This document shows, in pieces, positions 13,897-22,371 of a DNA stretch of 49,340 nt. This stretch comes from Elusimicrobia bacterium GWD2_63_28 (lineage in GTDB: Bacteria > Elusimicrobiota > Elusimicrobia > Elusimicrobiales > UBA9959), in NCBI GenBank assembly GCA_001799895.1, contig MGUI01000043.1, positions 1-49,340 on the forward strand, in the 5' to 3' direction. The notes beneath the pieces are model-generated. The model had not been told where the DNA came from. It did not search any database and saw nothing but the letters and a program-made list of their open reading frames with translations. The position numbers and the translations under genes were made by a program. Every line of letters begins with the position of its first letter. Positions within the stretch are counted from its first letter, which is position 1.

Positions 13897-15750
13897 ATGA
13901 AAAAGACATTCCGTGCGGCGTCAGTGTTTTCCTCTCTCCTGATAGTCTCGGGCGCGGTCTCCGCCTCCGATGTCTCTGTCAAACAGCTGTCGGAAGTCGG
14001 CGACACTGTTAACCAAATCACACAAGAACAGAAAGAGTTTCAAAAACCTCCGTTCCCCGGGCAGCCCGGCCATCCCGGCCAGCCGCCCAAGCCTGACCAC
14101 CCCGGCCAGCCCGGTCAACCCATTCATCCGCCCAAGCCTCCGCAGCCTCCGCAGCCTCCGCAGCCTCCCCAGCCTCCTAAGCCGGTAGATACTACCCACG
14201 CTTATAACGCCGGCATGCGCGACGGCGCCGATAAAGGCGCCAGGGAAGGCCGCCGCGAAGGCTACGCCGAAGGCATCAACGACGGCGAAAGGGACGGCCG
14301 CAGGAACGGTACTAACGAAGGCGATTCCGCCGGCAGGGCAGCGGGCTACAGGGACGGCTATGGCGTCGACCAGTCCGCGGGCACGCAGCAGGGCAACGCC
14401 GACGGCCAGAACGCCGGTATCAATAACGGCACCGAGGCCGGCAAGCGCCGCTGCTACGACGCGGGCTATACCAATGGTTATAACGGCGCCTATGCCGAGG
14501 CCAAACAGTTAGGCCAGCAGGACGCCGCTTCCTACAGCAACGGCTACGCCAAAGGGCAGGCCGACGCGGCTGTCATGGAGTCCGAGAGCGGGCGCAAGGC
14601 CGGTTACCAGGCGGGCTTCGCCCAGCGTGAGAACGAACTTCAAACCTCTACCGCCGACATGCGCGGCCTGAAAAGCGCCGGCACGAAAAGCGTGAGGGGC
14701 ATGGACCTCCCCATAGAGCTGGCCCGCAACGGTTACGCTACCCCGGAAGAGCGGCAGGCCTACGAGAGAGGCTACAGAGAGGGGTATCAGAGAAGCTATC
14801 GCCGGGCTTATGACGACGCCAAGCGGGAGGGCTACAACGAAAGATACCACCAGGCCTACAGGCGCGCCTACGACAATCAGTTCTCCATCAGCTACCGGAC
14901 CGGCTTTGCCGACGGCAAAGACAAGGGCTACAAGGCGGCTTACCGGGCGGCGTACAACTCGGCGTATGCCTCGTTCTATGAGGAATACAGCAATAGGGAA
15001 TACGCCGACCAGCGGGCCCTGGGCCTGAGCAATGGCCGGGCTACCGGCCAGCGGGAAGGTTTCGAGGCCGGCTGCGCCGAGCAGACCAAGCGCGGCTACA
15101 ACGCGGGCTACCAGAAGATGGCGGCCGAGGTGTATCCGGGCGCTTTTGAAGCCGGCAAGCAGGCCGGCATCGCCGCCGCGGACAAGCATTACAGCGAGAA
15201 CGCCGTGCTGAAGGTCTCCGGCATCTCGTTCTACGACGAGAACAGTAACGGCCAGTTCGAGGCGGGCGAGAACATCATGCTGCGGGCCGAGGTGCGCAAC
15301 TTCGGTTTCCAGAAGTCCGACACCGTTACTGTAGTGGTAAAGAGCGAGCGCGGGGAGATAACCCTGGTGCCCGATCTGCGCGCCGAAGGCGTGGGCGGCC
15401 GGGGGAAAGCCGCGGTGAACCTCAACATCGGCAGGCTCTACGACGTGGTCGCGCCGGACTCGGACGCCCTCGTGGTGACTTTCACCGAGAGGGGCAGGCA
15501 GATCGGCGATGCCCGGCAGATGTACACGAGGACCAATCCCAACAAGGTCGCCATAATCAACAAGGACGACACCGCCATAAAGGAAAAGGCCGGCTGGCTG
15601 TTCGTCGGCACGGTGACCAAACTCAACAGCGGCGAAAAGGTGCTGATCACAGGCGAGAAGGACGACTGGTACAAAGTCCGCAGGTCCGCGGTCGGCGCCG
15701 GCAGCTGGAATGAAGGGTTTGTTAAGAAGGGCAAGGTTAGCGTGCAGTAA
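13897..15750 (+). CDS. Exported Gly/Tyr four-residue-repeat protein with Pro-rich stalk and SH3 domain
   Basis: The product has 617 residues. In order: signal peptide (1-23, SLLIVSGAVSAS); a Pro/Gly-rich stalk (about 48-97) of PGQPGHPGQP and PPQPPQPPQP repeats; about 320 residues (100-420) where Gly, Tyr or Ala recurs every four residues (GYAEG, GERDGRRNG, GYREGYQRSY), predicted as one very long helix like the GX3YX3 repeats of Yae1-like proteins; a CARDB-like domain (about 428-545, ISFYDENSNGQFEAGENIMLRAEVRN); and a bacterial SH3 domain (550-617, WLFVGTVTKLNSGEKVLIT). It is likely a surface or periplasmic structural protein binding cell-wall material through SH3. No homologue of the whole architecture is known to me. 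Confidence 0.78.
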   Translation: MKKTFRAASVFSSLLIVSGAVSASDVSVKQLSEVGDTVNQITQEQKEFQKPPFPGQPGHPGQPPKPDHPGQPGQPIHPPKPPQPPQPPQPPQPPKPVDTTHAYNAGMRDGADKGAREGRREGYAEGINDGERDGRRNGTNEGDSAGRAAGYRDGYGVDQSAGTQQGNADGQNAGINNGTEAGKRRCYDAGYTNGYNGAYAEAKQLGQQDAASYSNGYAKGQADAAVMESESGRKAGYQAGFAQRENELQTSTADMRGLKSAGTKSVRGMDLPIELARNGYATPEERQAYERGYREGYQRSYRRAYDDAKREGYNERYHQAYRRAYDNQFSISYRTGFADGKDKGYKAAYRAAYNSAYASFYEEYSNREYADQRALGLSNGRATGQREGFEAGCAEQTKRGYNAGYQKMAAEVYPGAFEAGKQAGIAAADKHYSENAVLKVSGISFYDENSNGQFEAGENIMLRAEVRNFGFQKSDTVTVVVKSERGEITLVPDLRAEGVGGRGKAAVNLNIGRLYDVVAPDSDALVVTFTERGRQIGDARQMYTRTNPNKVAIINKDDTAIKEKAGWLFVGTVTKLNSGEKVLITGEKDDWYKVRRSAVGAGSWNEGFVKKGKVSVQ

Positions 15751-15771
15751 ACAGCGCCAGCCAGCAACGCG

Positions 15772-15804
15772 AAACCGCCGGGACAGCCCGGCGGTTTTGT
15801 TTTT
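15772..15804 (+). terminator. CCGCCGGG-family terminator
   Basis: CCGCCGGG (15775-15782) pairs with CCCGGCGG (15787-15794), then TTTTGTTTTT. Confidence 0.88.
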
Positions 15805-15817
15805 GAAGGGGGGTTTG

Positions 15818-15823
15818 TATAAT
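15818..15823 (+). promoter_or_regulatory. -10 box, leaderless start of the HD-domain gene
   Basis: TATAAT ends 6 nt before ATG 15830. TTTTGT of the terminator tail, 17 nt upstream, could act as a weak -35. Confidence 0.65.
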
Positions 15824-15829
15824 CAGTAT

Positions 15830-16576
15830 ATGGGCAACACACATTTTCATGTTCCTTCTTTCAGGTCGGGGCTTGTGACGGCGGCAGCTGCTGCAATTCT
15901 TTCGGCGGGGCCGGGCACGGCGGTTTTTGCGGGTGGGCCGGACGGCGGACAGCGGCCGGCCACGGTCAGCCGCTCTGCTCCGCAGGGCTGGCGAACTAAC
16001 GTGCGGGAATTCGCCATGGCTAATTTCAGGCATCCGGCCTGGGGCGCTTCTCATGCGGCGCGTGATTACAGCCTGGCGGTAAAGTTGGCCGCGGCGGACA
16101 AGGTCCAGCTGGACGACGACGTGCTTTATGCCGCGGCGTGGCTTCACGACATGGGGGCGTTCGCCCCCTGGGCGGACCCGAAGGCCGATCATGCGGAGGT
16201 TGCGCTGTCGAGCGCCGCGGAGGTGCTGGCTGGCGCCGGTTTCCCCGCGGCCAAATTGGACACCGTGCGCGGGGCGATCCGCACGCATATGCACGAACGC
16301 ACACCGGAGGGCCCTGAGGCGCTATATCTGCATGATGCCGACGCCCTTGAGTGGCTTGGGGCAATAGGCGCGGCGCGTCTGCTGGCGCTGGTGGATCCCA
16401 ACGGCGCCGCCCCGACGACGCCGATGATGGCGGCCGGGCTTGAGGATATGCTGGCGAAGGTGCCCGCCAGGGTGCTGTCTCCTGCCGGCCGCGCGCTGTT
16501 GCCCGCGCGCAAGGCTGAATTGGAACAATTTCTGCGGAATCTTCGCGCTGAAAGCGATAACTTCAGGCAGCTCTAG
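15830..16576 (+). CDS. Exported HD-domain phosphohydrolase-like protein
   Basis: The product has 248 residues starting right behind a -10 box. Residues 14-35 are a signal-like hydrophobic segment (GLVTAAAAAILSAGPGTAVFA). The HD core follows: H74 in GASHAARDY, the HD doublet in YAAAWLHDMGAF, a His in ADHAEVA and THMHER, and Asp in YLHDADALEWLG. These are the metal ligands of HD hydrolases. The substrate is unknown; an exported HD protein is uncommon because most act on nucleotides in the cytoplasm. Confidence 0.8.
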   Translation: MGNTHFHVPSFRSGLVTAAAAAILSAGPGTAVFAGGPDGGQRPATVSRSAPQGWRTNVREFAMANFRHPAWGASHAARDYSLAVKLAAADKVQLDDDVLYAAAWLHDMGAFAPWADPKADHAEVALSSAAEVLAGAGFPAAKLDTVRGAIRTHMHERTPEGPEALYLHDADALEWLGAIGAARLLALVDPNGAAPTTPMMAAGLEDMLAKVPARVLSPAGRALLPARKAELEQFLRNLRAESDNFRQL

Positions 16577-16581
16577 GCGGG

Positions 16582-16620
16582 GCAAAAGGGTCAGGTCTTG
16601 GATTTTGAGCTTTTGCGCGA
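16582..16620 (+). repeat. REP-like sequence of the GGGTCAGGTCTTG type
   Basis: CAAAAGGGTCAGGTCTTGGA then TTTTGAGCTTTTGCGCG, a second REP flavour related to 4023. CAAAAG and CTTTTG can pair. Confidence 0.45.
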
Positions 16621-16669
16621 AACTGCCGGCGCCGCCCGCCGGCCCCTTAATAAGCAGGAGGAGATCAAA

Positions 16670-17161
16670 ATGAGTAATTGGCAGTTGCGCTTACGCGGTA
16701 TGGTCTGGATGTGCCTTACCTGGGCGGCCGGCTGGGCGGTAGCCGGCCTGCTTATAGGGGTGACCAGCCTGGTAACGCCCTTCCTGCCCTGGGACGCTTT
16801 CTTCAGGGTCTTCGACGCCCCGCTGCCGGCGCTGGGCATGCCGGCCTTTATAGGCGGCGGGCTCTTTTCCATCGTGATCGGGTTCGCCGAGCGCCGGAGC
16901 AGGTTCGAGGACCTGTCGCTCGGCCGGTTCGCAGCCTGGGGCGCGGCCGCCGGCCTGCTGCTCAGCCTGGTGCCCGCGGCCATGGTGGCGGTCGGGCTGG
17001 CCAGCCTTAACCGCCCGGAGTATGGCCTGTGGAAACTGACCGCCCTGATAAGCGGCCCGCTGACTCTGTTGGGCGCAGTCTCTGGCGTTGCTTCTCTGCA
17101 CCTGGCCAGGATGACGCGCCTCTGGAAGACGCTGCTGCTCCAGCTGCTGGCCAGCGAGTAG
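16670..17161 (+). CDS. Four-segment membrane protein of unknown function
   Basis: The product has 163 residues. ATG 16670 is chosen because AGGAGGAG lies 5-8 nt upstream, one of the clearest ribosome sites here. Hydrophobic segments lie near 12-38, 52-74, 86-110 and 120-145. There are no conserved catalytic residues and no recognised family. Confidence 0.72.
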   Translation: MSNWQLRLRGMVWMCLTWAAGWAVAGLLIGVTSLVTPFLPWDAFFRVFDAPLPALGMPAFIGGGLFSIVIGFAERRSRFEDLSLGRFAAWGAAAGLLLSLVPAAMVAVGLASLNRPEYGLWKLTALISGPLTLLGAVSGVASLHLARMTRLWKTLLLQLLASE

Positions 17162-17169
17162 CGCGGGCA

Positions 17170-17200
17170 GGGGACGTTGTTGAGTTTTTGAGTTGTTGTG
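17170..17200 (+). repeat. Half-REP, GGGGACGTTGTTGAG type
   Basis: GGGGACGTTGTTGAGTTTTT then GAGTTGTTGTG, 8 bp after the stop and abutting the terminator. It matches the arm of the full REP pair at 46148. Confidence 0.75.
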
Positions 17201-17235
17201 CCGCCGGGCGAGAAAATCCCCGGCGGTATTTCTTT
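17200..17235. terminator. Terminator between convergent genes
   Basis: CCGCCGGG (17201-17208) pairs with CCCGGCGG (17219-17226), loop 10 nt, then TATTTCTTTT. Confidence 0.8.
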
Positions 17236-17247
17236 TGAACGGCAGGA

Positions 17248-18147
17248 TCAGTAGTAGGCTACGGTGGTGAGGCCGAAGATGACGCGGGAGTGCATCTCGG
17301 AATAATCTATGCGGAAGAAGCCGTTCTCGCCCCAGTTGGTGCCCCAACTGTTCTTAACTATGAAATATTCCTCTTCGTCGTTGTAGCCCACCAGCAGCAC
17401 GGCGTGGGCGCCGACGCGCTTGCCGGCCACGCGGGAGTAAACGCCGCCCGTGTAGTTGAGGAAGTCCTCGTAGACCTGCATAGAGGTGGGCAACGGGCCG
17501 TAGTGGGCCAGCGCGGCCTTGATCTTGTTTACGGTGGGCAGCACCATGCCCCAACCGCCAATCTTGTGCGTGTTGCGCTCCCAGCCGGAGGCGGCGTTGG
17601 AGCAGGTGCCGTTCGCTTCGGCGTAGGGATAGGCGGATTCGTCCGGCAGGCCCTGGCGTACCAGGAAGATAGGGAAGAGTGCTCCGCCCTTACAGCTGCC
17701 GACGCTGCTGCAGGAAATATAGAGCTGCTCGGAAAGGTCGATGGCCAGGCCGGGCTTGCCGCTCTTGCGCATGACATAGGATTCCAGCGCGCCGGTCATG
17801 GCGAAGGACCAGCAGGAGCCGCAGCCGCCCTGCTGCTTGGGGGCGGTGATGAAGTTGCCGCCGTTGCTGCGCCAATCGATAGAGCTGCGCAGGCGGGTCT
17901 CGGGCGCTTCGGGGGCCAGCGGGCCGGAGGGGGCGTTGGTGTCCAGGCCTACCAAATTGCTCCACTGGTCTTCGGTGAGATTGGAGACAGCGGTCTCGCC
18001 GGCGGTCCACCGTGTGCCCCGCGTCTCGAGGGATTTCCGCAATTCGGTTATTTTGGCGCTGGCTTCCGGCGTGAGCTCGGCCGCGGCGGAGCCGGCCATC
18101 AGGCAGACGAGCGCGGCAATCGTAATGCAGGCGGGGCGGAAGTTCAT
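17248..18147 (-). CDS. Exported papain-like (C1A) cysteine protease
   Basis: The product has 299 residues: signal peptide 1-23, a short propeptide to about residue 85, then the C1A catalytic domain. The oxyanion Gln and nucleophile are in KQQGGCGSCWSFA (Q106, C112), the catalytic His in RVGAHAVLLVGY (H248) and Asn in VKNSWGTNWGENGFFRI (N266), all with papain spacing. YISCSSVGSCKGG supplies structural cysteines. It is an endopeptidase expected to act in the periplasm or outside the cell after propeptide removal. Confidence 0.94.
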   Translation of the reverse strand: MNFRPACITIAALVCLMAGSAAAELTPEASAKITELRKSLETRGTRWTAGETAVSNLTEDQWSNLVGLDTNAPSGPLAPEAPETRLRSSIDWRSNGGNFITAPKQQGGCGSCWSFAMTGALESYVMRKSGKPGLAIDLSEQLYISCSSVGSCKGGALFPIFLVRQGLPDESAYPYAEANGTCSNAASGWERNTHKIGGWGMVLPTVNKIKAALAHYGPLPTSMQVYEDFLNYTGGVYSRVAGKRVGAHAVLLVGYNDEEEYFIVKNSWGTNWGENGFFRIDYSEMHSRVIFGLTTVAYY

Positions 18148-18239
18148 GTATATAGGTTAGCTTCCAGCCGCGCCTATTGCAAGGCCATAGGGCCCAGGCC
18201 CGGCCGTCCAAGGGGGCACTTGTGGGAAAGCGGGAAATC

Positions 18240-18265
18240 GGGGACGCTTAAGCATATGACGCTCC
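18240..18265 (+). repeat. Degenerate half-REP
   Basis: GGGGACGCTTAAGCATATGA, just upstream of a terminator. Only the first ten bases match the family well. Confidence 0.45.
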
Positions 18266-18280
18266 GGCGAAGTCAGGCAA

Positions 18281-18319
18281 GACCGCCGGGAGGGCCCGGC
18301 GGTCTTGTTTTGGTAGAAT
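18281..18319 (+). terminator. Terminator with extended -10, leaderless start
   Basis: GACCGCCGGG (18281-18290) pairs with CCCGGCGGTC (18295-18304), then TTGTTTTGG and TAGAAT (18314-18319), which ends 6 nt before ATG 18326. Confidence 0.88.
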
Positions 18320-18325
18320 CAGGGT

Positions 18326-18700
18326 ATGCCTATACTGCAAGTGGAAATTGTGGGAAAGCCCTCGGCCGGGAGCGGGAACCTGGCCCGGCGCATCGCGGAT
18401 GCGGCCGCCAAAGTGCTTAAGGCGCCGCCCGGCCGCGTCTGGGTGCGGCTGAGGTACCTGCCGCGCGCCAACTATGCCGAGTGCGGCGGCCCGGTGCCCC
18501 GGGGAATGCGGCCGGTGTTCGTGGAACTGCTTAAAGCCTCCGGCGCGCCGCAAAAGGAGCGGCTGCGCGAGGCCGCGGCCCTGGCCCGGGCCCTGGCAAA
18601 GGCCTGCTCCAGGCCGGTAGAGAGCGTGCATATCTTTTACGAACCGCCCGCGGCGGGCCGCGCGGCTTTCGGCGGCGAGCTGCTGGAAAAGCGCGGGTAG
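18326..18700 (+). CDS. Tautomerase-superfamily protein (4-OT/MIF-like)
   Basis: The product has 124 residues. It begins MPILQVEIVG, so removal of Met exposes the N-terminal Pro that is the general base of 4-oxalocrotonate tautomerases. The second half, PVFVELLKASGAPQKERLRE...PVESVHIFYEPP, repeats the beta-alpha-beta unit, giving the length of MIF-like members. It would catalyse keto-enol tautomerisation of an unknown substrate. It is followed after 26 bp by the amide hydrolase gene and may share its transcript. Confidence 0.72.
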   Translation: MPILQVEIVGKPSAGSGNLARRIADAAAKVLKAPPGRVWVRLRYLPRANYAECGGPVPRGMRPVFVELLKASGAPQKERLREAAALARALAKACSRPVESVHIFYEPPAAGRAAFGGELLEKRG

Positions 18701-18726
18701 CGCCAACAGGGAATAAGGGGAAAAGC

Positions 18727-19695
18727 ATGAGAAACACTATCCTGGTTGCAGCGGCGCTGGTCTGCATTAGCCAGCCGCTCAGCGCCTGTTCCGTTTTTAC
18801 GGTTACCGACGGCGCCAAAACTTTCTTCGGGAATAACGAGGATCAGACCAATTCCTACGCGGTGGTAACCTTTGTGCCGGCCGCCAAGGGGAAATACGGC
18901 CATTTCTACATGGAAACGCCCCACGACCCCGCCAGCGCCGTGCCGCCCGCCGAGCCCCCGATGATAGAGCATTACCCCCAGGGCGGCATGAACGACCAGG
19001 GGTTGGCCTATGATGTGACCGCCACCCCGTTGAAGGGCGCCCGCCAGATGAAGTTCTCTCCCGAACAGAAAGTGTTGGACCCGCAAGACGAATACCAGGG
19101 TTATATCCTCAGAAGGGTGCTGGCCCAGGCCGCCACGGTGGAGGAAGCGATCAAGATAATAAAGGAATACCAGGTCCCGGACTTCTTTACCATCCAGGTC
19201 CTGCTCGCGGACAAGGGCGGGCGCTCGGCGATACTGGGGATAGGCAAAGACGACCGGCTTTCGGTGATACGCAGCAGCGAAAATTACCAGGTGCTTACCA
19301 ACTTCAGCCAGGCGGACCCGGAGAACAGCACTATCTTCGACCCCAGGTTCGACATAGCCAACGCCATGCTCAAAGAGGACGCATCCGTTAATGTCGCCAA
19401 CTTCCTTTCCCTCATGGCGGCGGTGCACGTGGAGGGCGTGGCCGCTACGGTCTACTCCAATATCTACGACCTGAATAAGGGTGATATTTATTTCTATTAT
19501 TTCCACAATTACCAGGAGCCGGTCAGGGTGAACCTGGCCGCGGAGCTGAAGAAGGGTAAACATTCCTTCGTGCTGTCGAGCCTCTTCAAGCGCAAGATCT
19601 TCGCGCAGACCGCGACGGAGGAAATGGTTAAGAACTTCTCCGGCCTGATAAAGCGGGTAGAGGCCTGCGGTGTGAAGACGCCCCCCGGCCGTTGA
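18727..19695 (+). CDS. Exported linear-amide C-N hydrolase (choloylglycine hydrolase/penicillin acylase type)
   Basis: The product has 322 residues with a ribosome site (AAGGGGAAA) before ATG 18727. The signal peptide ends at LSAC, and C21 directly after it would become the N-terminal nucleophile of an Ntn hydrolase once cleaved; LSAC also resembles a lipobox. FFGNNEDQT, NDQGLAYDV and the later TNF are the motifs of the family, which includes bile-salt hydrolases, penicillin V acylases and acylhomoserine-lactone-active members. The actual amide substrate cannot be told. Confidence 0.82.
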   Translation: MRNTILVAAALVCISQPLSACSVFTVTDGAKTFFGNNEDQTNSYAVVTFVPAAKGKYGHFYMETPHDPASAVPPAEPPMIEHYPQGGMNDQGLAYDVTATPLKGARQMKFSPEQKVLDPQDEYQGYILRRVLAQAATVEEAIKIIKEYQVPDFFTIQVLLADKGGRSAILGIGKDDRLSVIRSSENYQVLTNFSQADPENSTIFDPRFDIANAMLKEDASVNVANFLSLMAAVHVEGVAATVYSNIYDLNKGDIYFYYFHNYQEPVRVNLAAELKKGKHSFVLSSLFKRKIFAQTATEEMVKNFSGLIKRVEACGVKTPPGR

Positions 19696-19724
19696 GGGAC
19701 GCTGCTTAGTTTTTGAGTTGTTGG
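19695..19724 (+). repeat. Half-REP, GAGGGACGCTGCTTAG type
   Basis: GAGGGACGCTGCTTAGTTTT then TGAGTTGTTGG, overlapping the end of the upstream stop codon region. Confidence 0.65.
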
Positions 19725-19725
19725 C

Positions 19726-19757
19726 GCCGCCGGGGAAACCCGGCGGTTTTGTTTTTA
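19726..19757. terminator. Terminator between convergent genes
   Basis: CCGCCGGG (19727-19734) pairs with CCCGGCGG (19739-19746), then TTTTGTTTTT. It separates the hydrolase and MATE genes. Confidence 0.88.
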
Positions 19758-19760
19758 TGT

Positions 19761-21137
19761 TTACTGCTGCAGTGCCAGGGCGGGGGCTTGGTTCGCCTTA
19801 AGCAGGCGGGAGGTGGCGCCGCCCTTGTGGAAGAGCCAGGAGGCCCACACGCCTTTGGCGAAAGTGGAGAGGGTTATGGCCCACCAGATGCCCGGCGTGC
19901 CGAAGCCCAGGGTGATGGCCAGCAGCCAGGCCGCCGGCCAGCGCGCCAGCGTGAGCGGCACGGCGATGAACATGTAGTCGCGGGTATGGCCGAGCCCCGT
20001 GAACACGCCTTCAAAGAGCAATTCCCAGCCTAGAAAAATTTCAAAATAGCCGACGGTGCGCAGGTAGCGCGCGGCATTGGCTATCACTTCGGGGTCCGAC
20101 GTCATGGGGCGCACCAGCAGTTCGGGGATAAAGATGAAAGCCAGGGCCACCGGCAGCAGCAGCACCGTGATGAGCAGGCGGCCGCGCGCCACTATCTGGC
20201 GCACCCGCTGCATGTCGCCGCGGCCGAAGGACTGGCCCACCAGCGCCGCCATGGCGGTGGAGAACCCTATGCCGAGGAAATAGGGCACGCCTTCCAGCCT
20301 GAAGCAGACGCTAAGCCCGGCGAGAGGGGCTTCGCCGAAGCGCGTGATGATGGCCGTGAGGGCGGGGTAGACGAGCGACCACACAACATTTACAGAGGCG
20401 GCCGGCACACCGATCTTGAGCATGCGCGCGCCGCGCGTGAAGGCGGGTAGCCGCAGCACTTCGGCCAGCGGCGGCAGGTAGCCGCGCCGGCGCAGGAATA
20501 CCACCTGCAGCGCCAGCGCTATGGTGGTGACGATCACTGAGGCGGCCGCGGCCCCCGGCACGCCCAGCGGTTTGCCGGTCCCCCAGCCCAGTATCAGCAC
20601 GGGGTCCAGCACTATGTTGAGCGCCACCGTCGCCGACATTATGATCACATTGGTGCGCGTGTCTCCGTAGGCGTTGAACACGCTGCCCGCCAGATTGCAG
20701 AGGTAATAGAGCGGCAGGGCGCAGACGTAGATGGTGAGGTACTGCCGGGCGTAGGCGGCGGTCTCCGGCTGCAGGCCCATCAGGCGGAAGATGAGGGGGA
20801 TGCTGGGCAGCAGCAGGGCCATTATAAGCAGGCAGCCGCCGAGGCTCAGCCAGGCGGCTTCAACGGCGGTCTGCCGCGCTTCCTCGTTCTTACCGGCGCC
20901 GAAGGCCTGCGCGATAAGGCTGTTGGCCCCGGCGGTGGTGGCGGCCATGGCCGCGTAGACCGCCCAGGTAAGGAAAGCGGCTGAGGCCACGCCGGCTATG
21001 GCGGCGGTCCCCAGCGTGCCGACCCAGAAGATATTGATGATGTCGAAAAGGACGAAGCCCAGCGAACCCAGGAAGGCCGGGACGGCGATGCGGAAGATCT
21101 CGCGGTCCAGCGGGTGGCGCTTCCAGAGGGCTTTCAT
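19761..21137 (-). CDS. MATE-family multidrug/Na+ efflux protein
   Basis: The product has 458 residues with 12 hydrophobic segments in two homologous halves. It starts RHPLDREIFRIAVPAFLGSL, a typical MATE N-terminus, and repeats a GSVFNAYGDTRTNV-like loop and, in half two, VGQSFGRGDMQRVRQI, the counterpart of IAQAFGAGKNEEAR in half one. MATE pumps expel cationic drugs using Na+ or H+. The gene has its own leaderless -10 and is followed by no partner gene. Confidence 0.94.
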   Translation of the reverse strand: MKALWKRHPLDREIFRIAVPAFLGSLGFVLFDIINIFWVGTLGTAAIAGVASAAFLTWAVYAAMAATTAGANSLIAQAFGAGKNEEARQTAVEAAWLSLGGCLLIMALLLPSIPLIFRLMGLQPETAAYARQYLTIYVCALPLYYLCNLAGSVFNAYGDTRTNVIIMSATVALNIVLDPVLILGWGTGKPLGVPGAAAASVIVTTIALALQVVFLRRRGYLPPLAEVLRLPAFTRGARMLKIGVPAASVNVVWSLVYPALTAIITRFGEAPLAGLSVCFRLEGVPYFLGIGFSTAMAALVGQSFGRGDMQRVRQIVARGRLLITVLLLPVALAFIFIPELLVRPMTSDPEVIANAARYLRTVGYFEIFLGWELLFEGVFTGLGHTRDYMFIAVPLTLARWPAAWLLAITLGFGTPGIWWAITLSTFAKGVWASWLFHKGGATSRLLKANQAPALALQQ

Positions 21138-21143
21138 ATTACA

Positions 21144-21149
21144 ATTTTA
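21144..21149 (-). promoter_or_regulatory. -10 box, leaderless start of the MATE gene
   Basis: TAAAAT on the minus strand ends 6 nt before ATG (21137). There is no Shine-Dalgarno site. Confidence 0.6.
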
Positions 21150-21185
21150 GCAATTCGGGGGCGCCGGTACGGTGGGACTAAGCTT

Positions 21186-22268
21186 TCAGCGCGAAAGGAC
21201 ACGCTCTTCGCGCGGACCTGTGGAGTCGTCGGTCTTGACTTTTATGTCTATGCGCCCGAGCTCCCTGCCGTCGGAGGTTATGATCTCCACCCGCCAGCGG
21301 CCGGGCTGGTAGTTGGCTTTTGACGTGAAGCCCCGCCAGCCGTCGTCGCGGCCTCCCGTTATGGGCATGGGGATGGTGTCGGACTCGCTCCACCCGTCCG
21401 GGCCGCGGTACCGCCAGCGCACCGAAAGGTGTTCCCTGAAATTGGTAGGCGCGAAAACCGCGGCCCAGCAATAAAGCTTGTCGCCGGGCCGCGCCAGGAA
21501 GGTCTGGTCGCCGCGCTGCCAGAACTTCCAACGCGGCCGCGTCGAGACCAGTTCAAAACCGTTCTCATTGCGGCTGACGCCGTGGTAGACGCCTAGTTCG
21601 GAGATGGACAGCGGCACGGGCGGTATCACTTTGGCGAAATAGAGGAGGGTGAACAGCGCGGCGACCACGGCGAAGGGATAGAGCGTATGCCTGTGCACCG
21701 CCAGCTCCTGTTCCGGCAGGCGCGCTTTAAGCCGCCAGGCCAGGAGCGCGGCGCAGGCCGAAGCGCCGACTATGGAGCCGAGGAAAGGCAGGGCGCCGAT
21801 GCGGCCCATCAGGGTGGGCACGAGGTAAGTGAAATAAGACACCAGGCAAAGGCTGAACAGGCTCATCCGCAGCAGGGTGCCCGAGTTCTTGAAAGGCTTC
21901 AACTCGTTCACGGCGATCAGGGCGGTCAAACCGACCAGGAACACCAGCGAGGTCCACAGTGAGGCGCTCTTGAAATAGAAAAGGGTGTAGATATTCAGCA
22001 GGGTGCCGAGCATGAAATGCGTGGCGCCCACATGGTAGCGCCAGGCCGTCTTCAGCCGTTCCGGCGGCACGAAGCCGCCGTAGGTCTCACGCAGTTCCAG
22101 CCCGGTCAGCCAGGCGCACAGGGTAAGGTAGGTCGCCTGGTGGATGATGTTGTGCAGCTTGTCTATCCGCCCCACGGCGAGGACGTCGAACAGGAAGCCG
22201 GCGACGAAAAAACCCGCCGTGCAGGCCGGCTCGTGCTTGTTGTAAAAATCTTTAGCGCGCTCGAACAT
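21186..22268 (-). CDS. Membrane protein with C-terminal DUF2914 domain
   Basis: The product has 360 residues. ATG 22268 is preceded by GGAG on the minus strand. About seven hydrophobic segments span residues 15-240. The C-terminal 110 residues (GVYHGVSRNENGF, KLYCWAAVFAP, VRWRYRGPDGW, GWRGFTSKANYQPGRWRVEI) match DUF2914, a beta-sandwich found on many bacterial membrane proteins. Function is unknown. It reads toward the MATE gene, with 48 bp between them. Confidence 0.82.
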   Translation of the reverse strand: MFERAKDFYNKHEPACTAGFFVAGFLFDVLAVGRIDKLHNIIHQATYLTLCAWLTGLELRETYGGFVPPERLKTAWRYHVGATHFMLGTLLNIYTLFYFKSASLWTSLVFLVGLTALIAVNELKPFKNSGTLLRMSLFSLCLVSYFTYLVPTLMGRIGALPFLGSIVGASACAALLAWRLKARLPEQELAVHRHTLYPFAVVAALFTLLYFAKVIPPVPLSISELGVYHGVSRNENGFELVSTRPRWKFWQRGDQTFLARPGDKLYCWAAVFAPTNFREHLSVRWRYRGPDGWSESDTIPMPITGGRDDGWRGFTSKANYQPGRWRVEIITSDGRELGRIDIKVKTDDSTGPREERVLSR

Positions 22269-22298
22269 CTTATAGTCTCCACGCGTATAATACTAAAA

Positions 22299-22328
22299 GG
22301 GGACGTTGTTGAGTATTTGAGTTATTTG
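22299..22328 (+). repeat. Half-REP, GGGGACGTTGTTGAG type
   Basis: GGGGACGTTGTTGAGTATTT then GAGTTATTTG, before a terminator and between divergent genes. Confidence 0.72.
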
Positions 22329-22329
22329 C

Positions 22330-22365
22330 ACCGACGGGGAGCCCGGCGGTTTTGTTTGGTAGAAT
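22330..22365 (+). terminator. Terminator with extended -10, leaderless start
   Basis: CCGACGGG (22331-22338) pairs with CCCGGCGG (22342-22349) with one mismatch, then TTTTGTTTGG and TAGAAT (22360-22365), 6 nt before ATG 22372. No gene reads into it from the left, so it acts as promoter/insulator. Confidence 0.8.
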
Positions 22366-22371
22366 TCTTGT

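Noticed and set aside
14200..15170. Repeats resembling a CRISPR or satellite array
   Set aside because: The periodicity is three-base-phased and encodes the Gly/Tyr repeat of one protein; units are not identical and there are no spacers.
17290..18420. 376-residue plus-strand frame
   Set aside because: Antisense to the papain-like gene, which has a full catalytic set.
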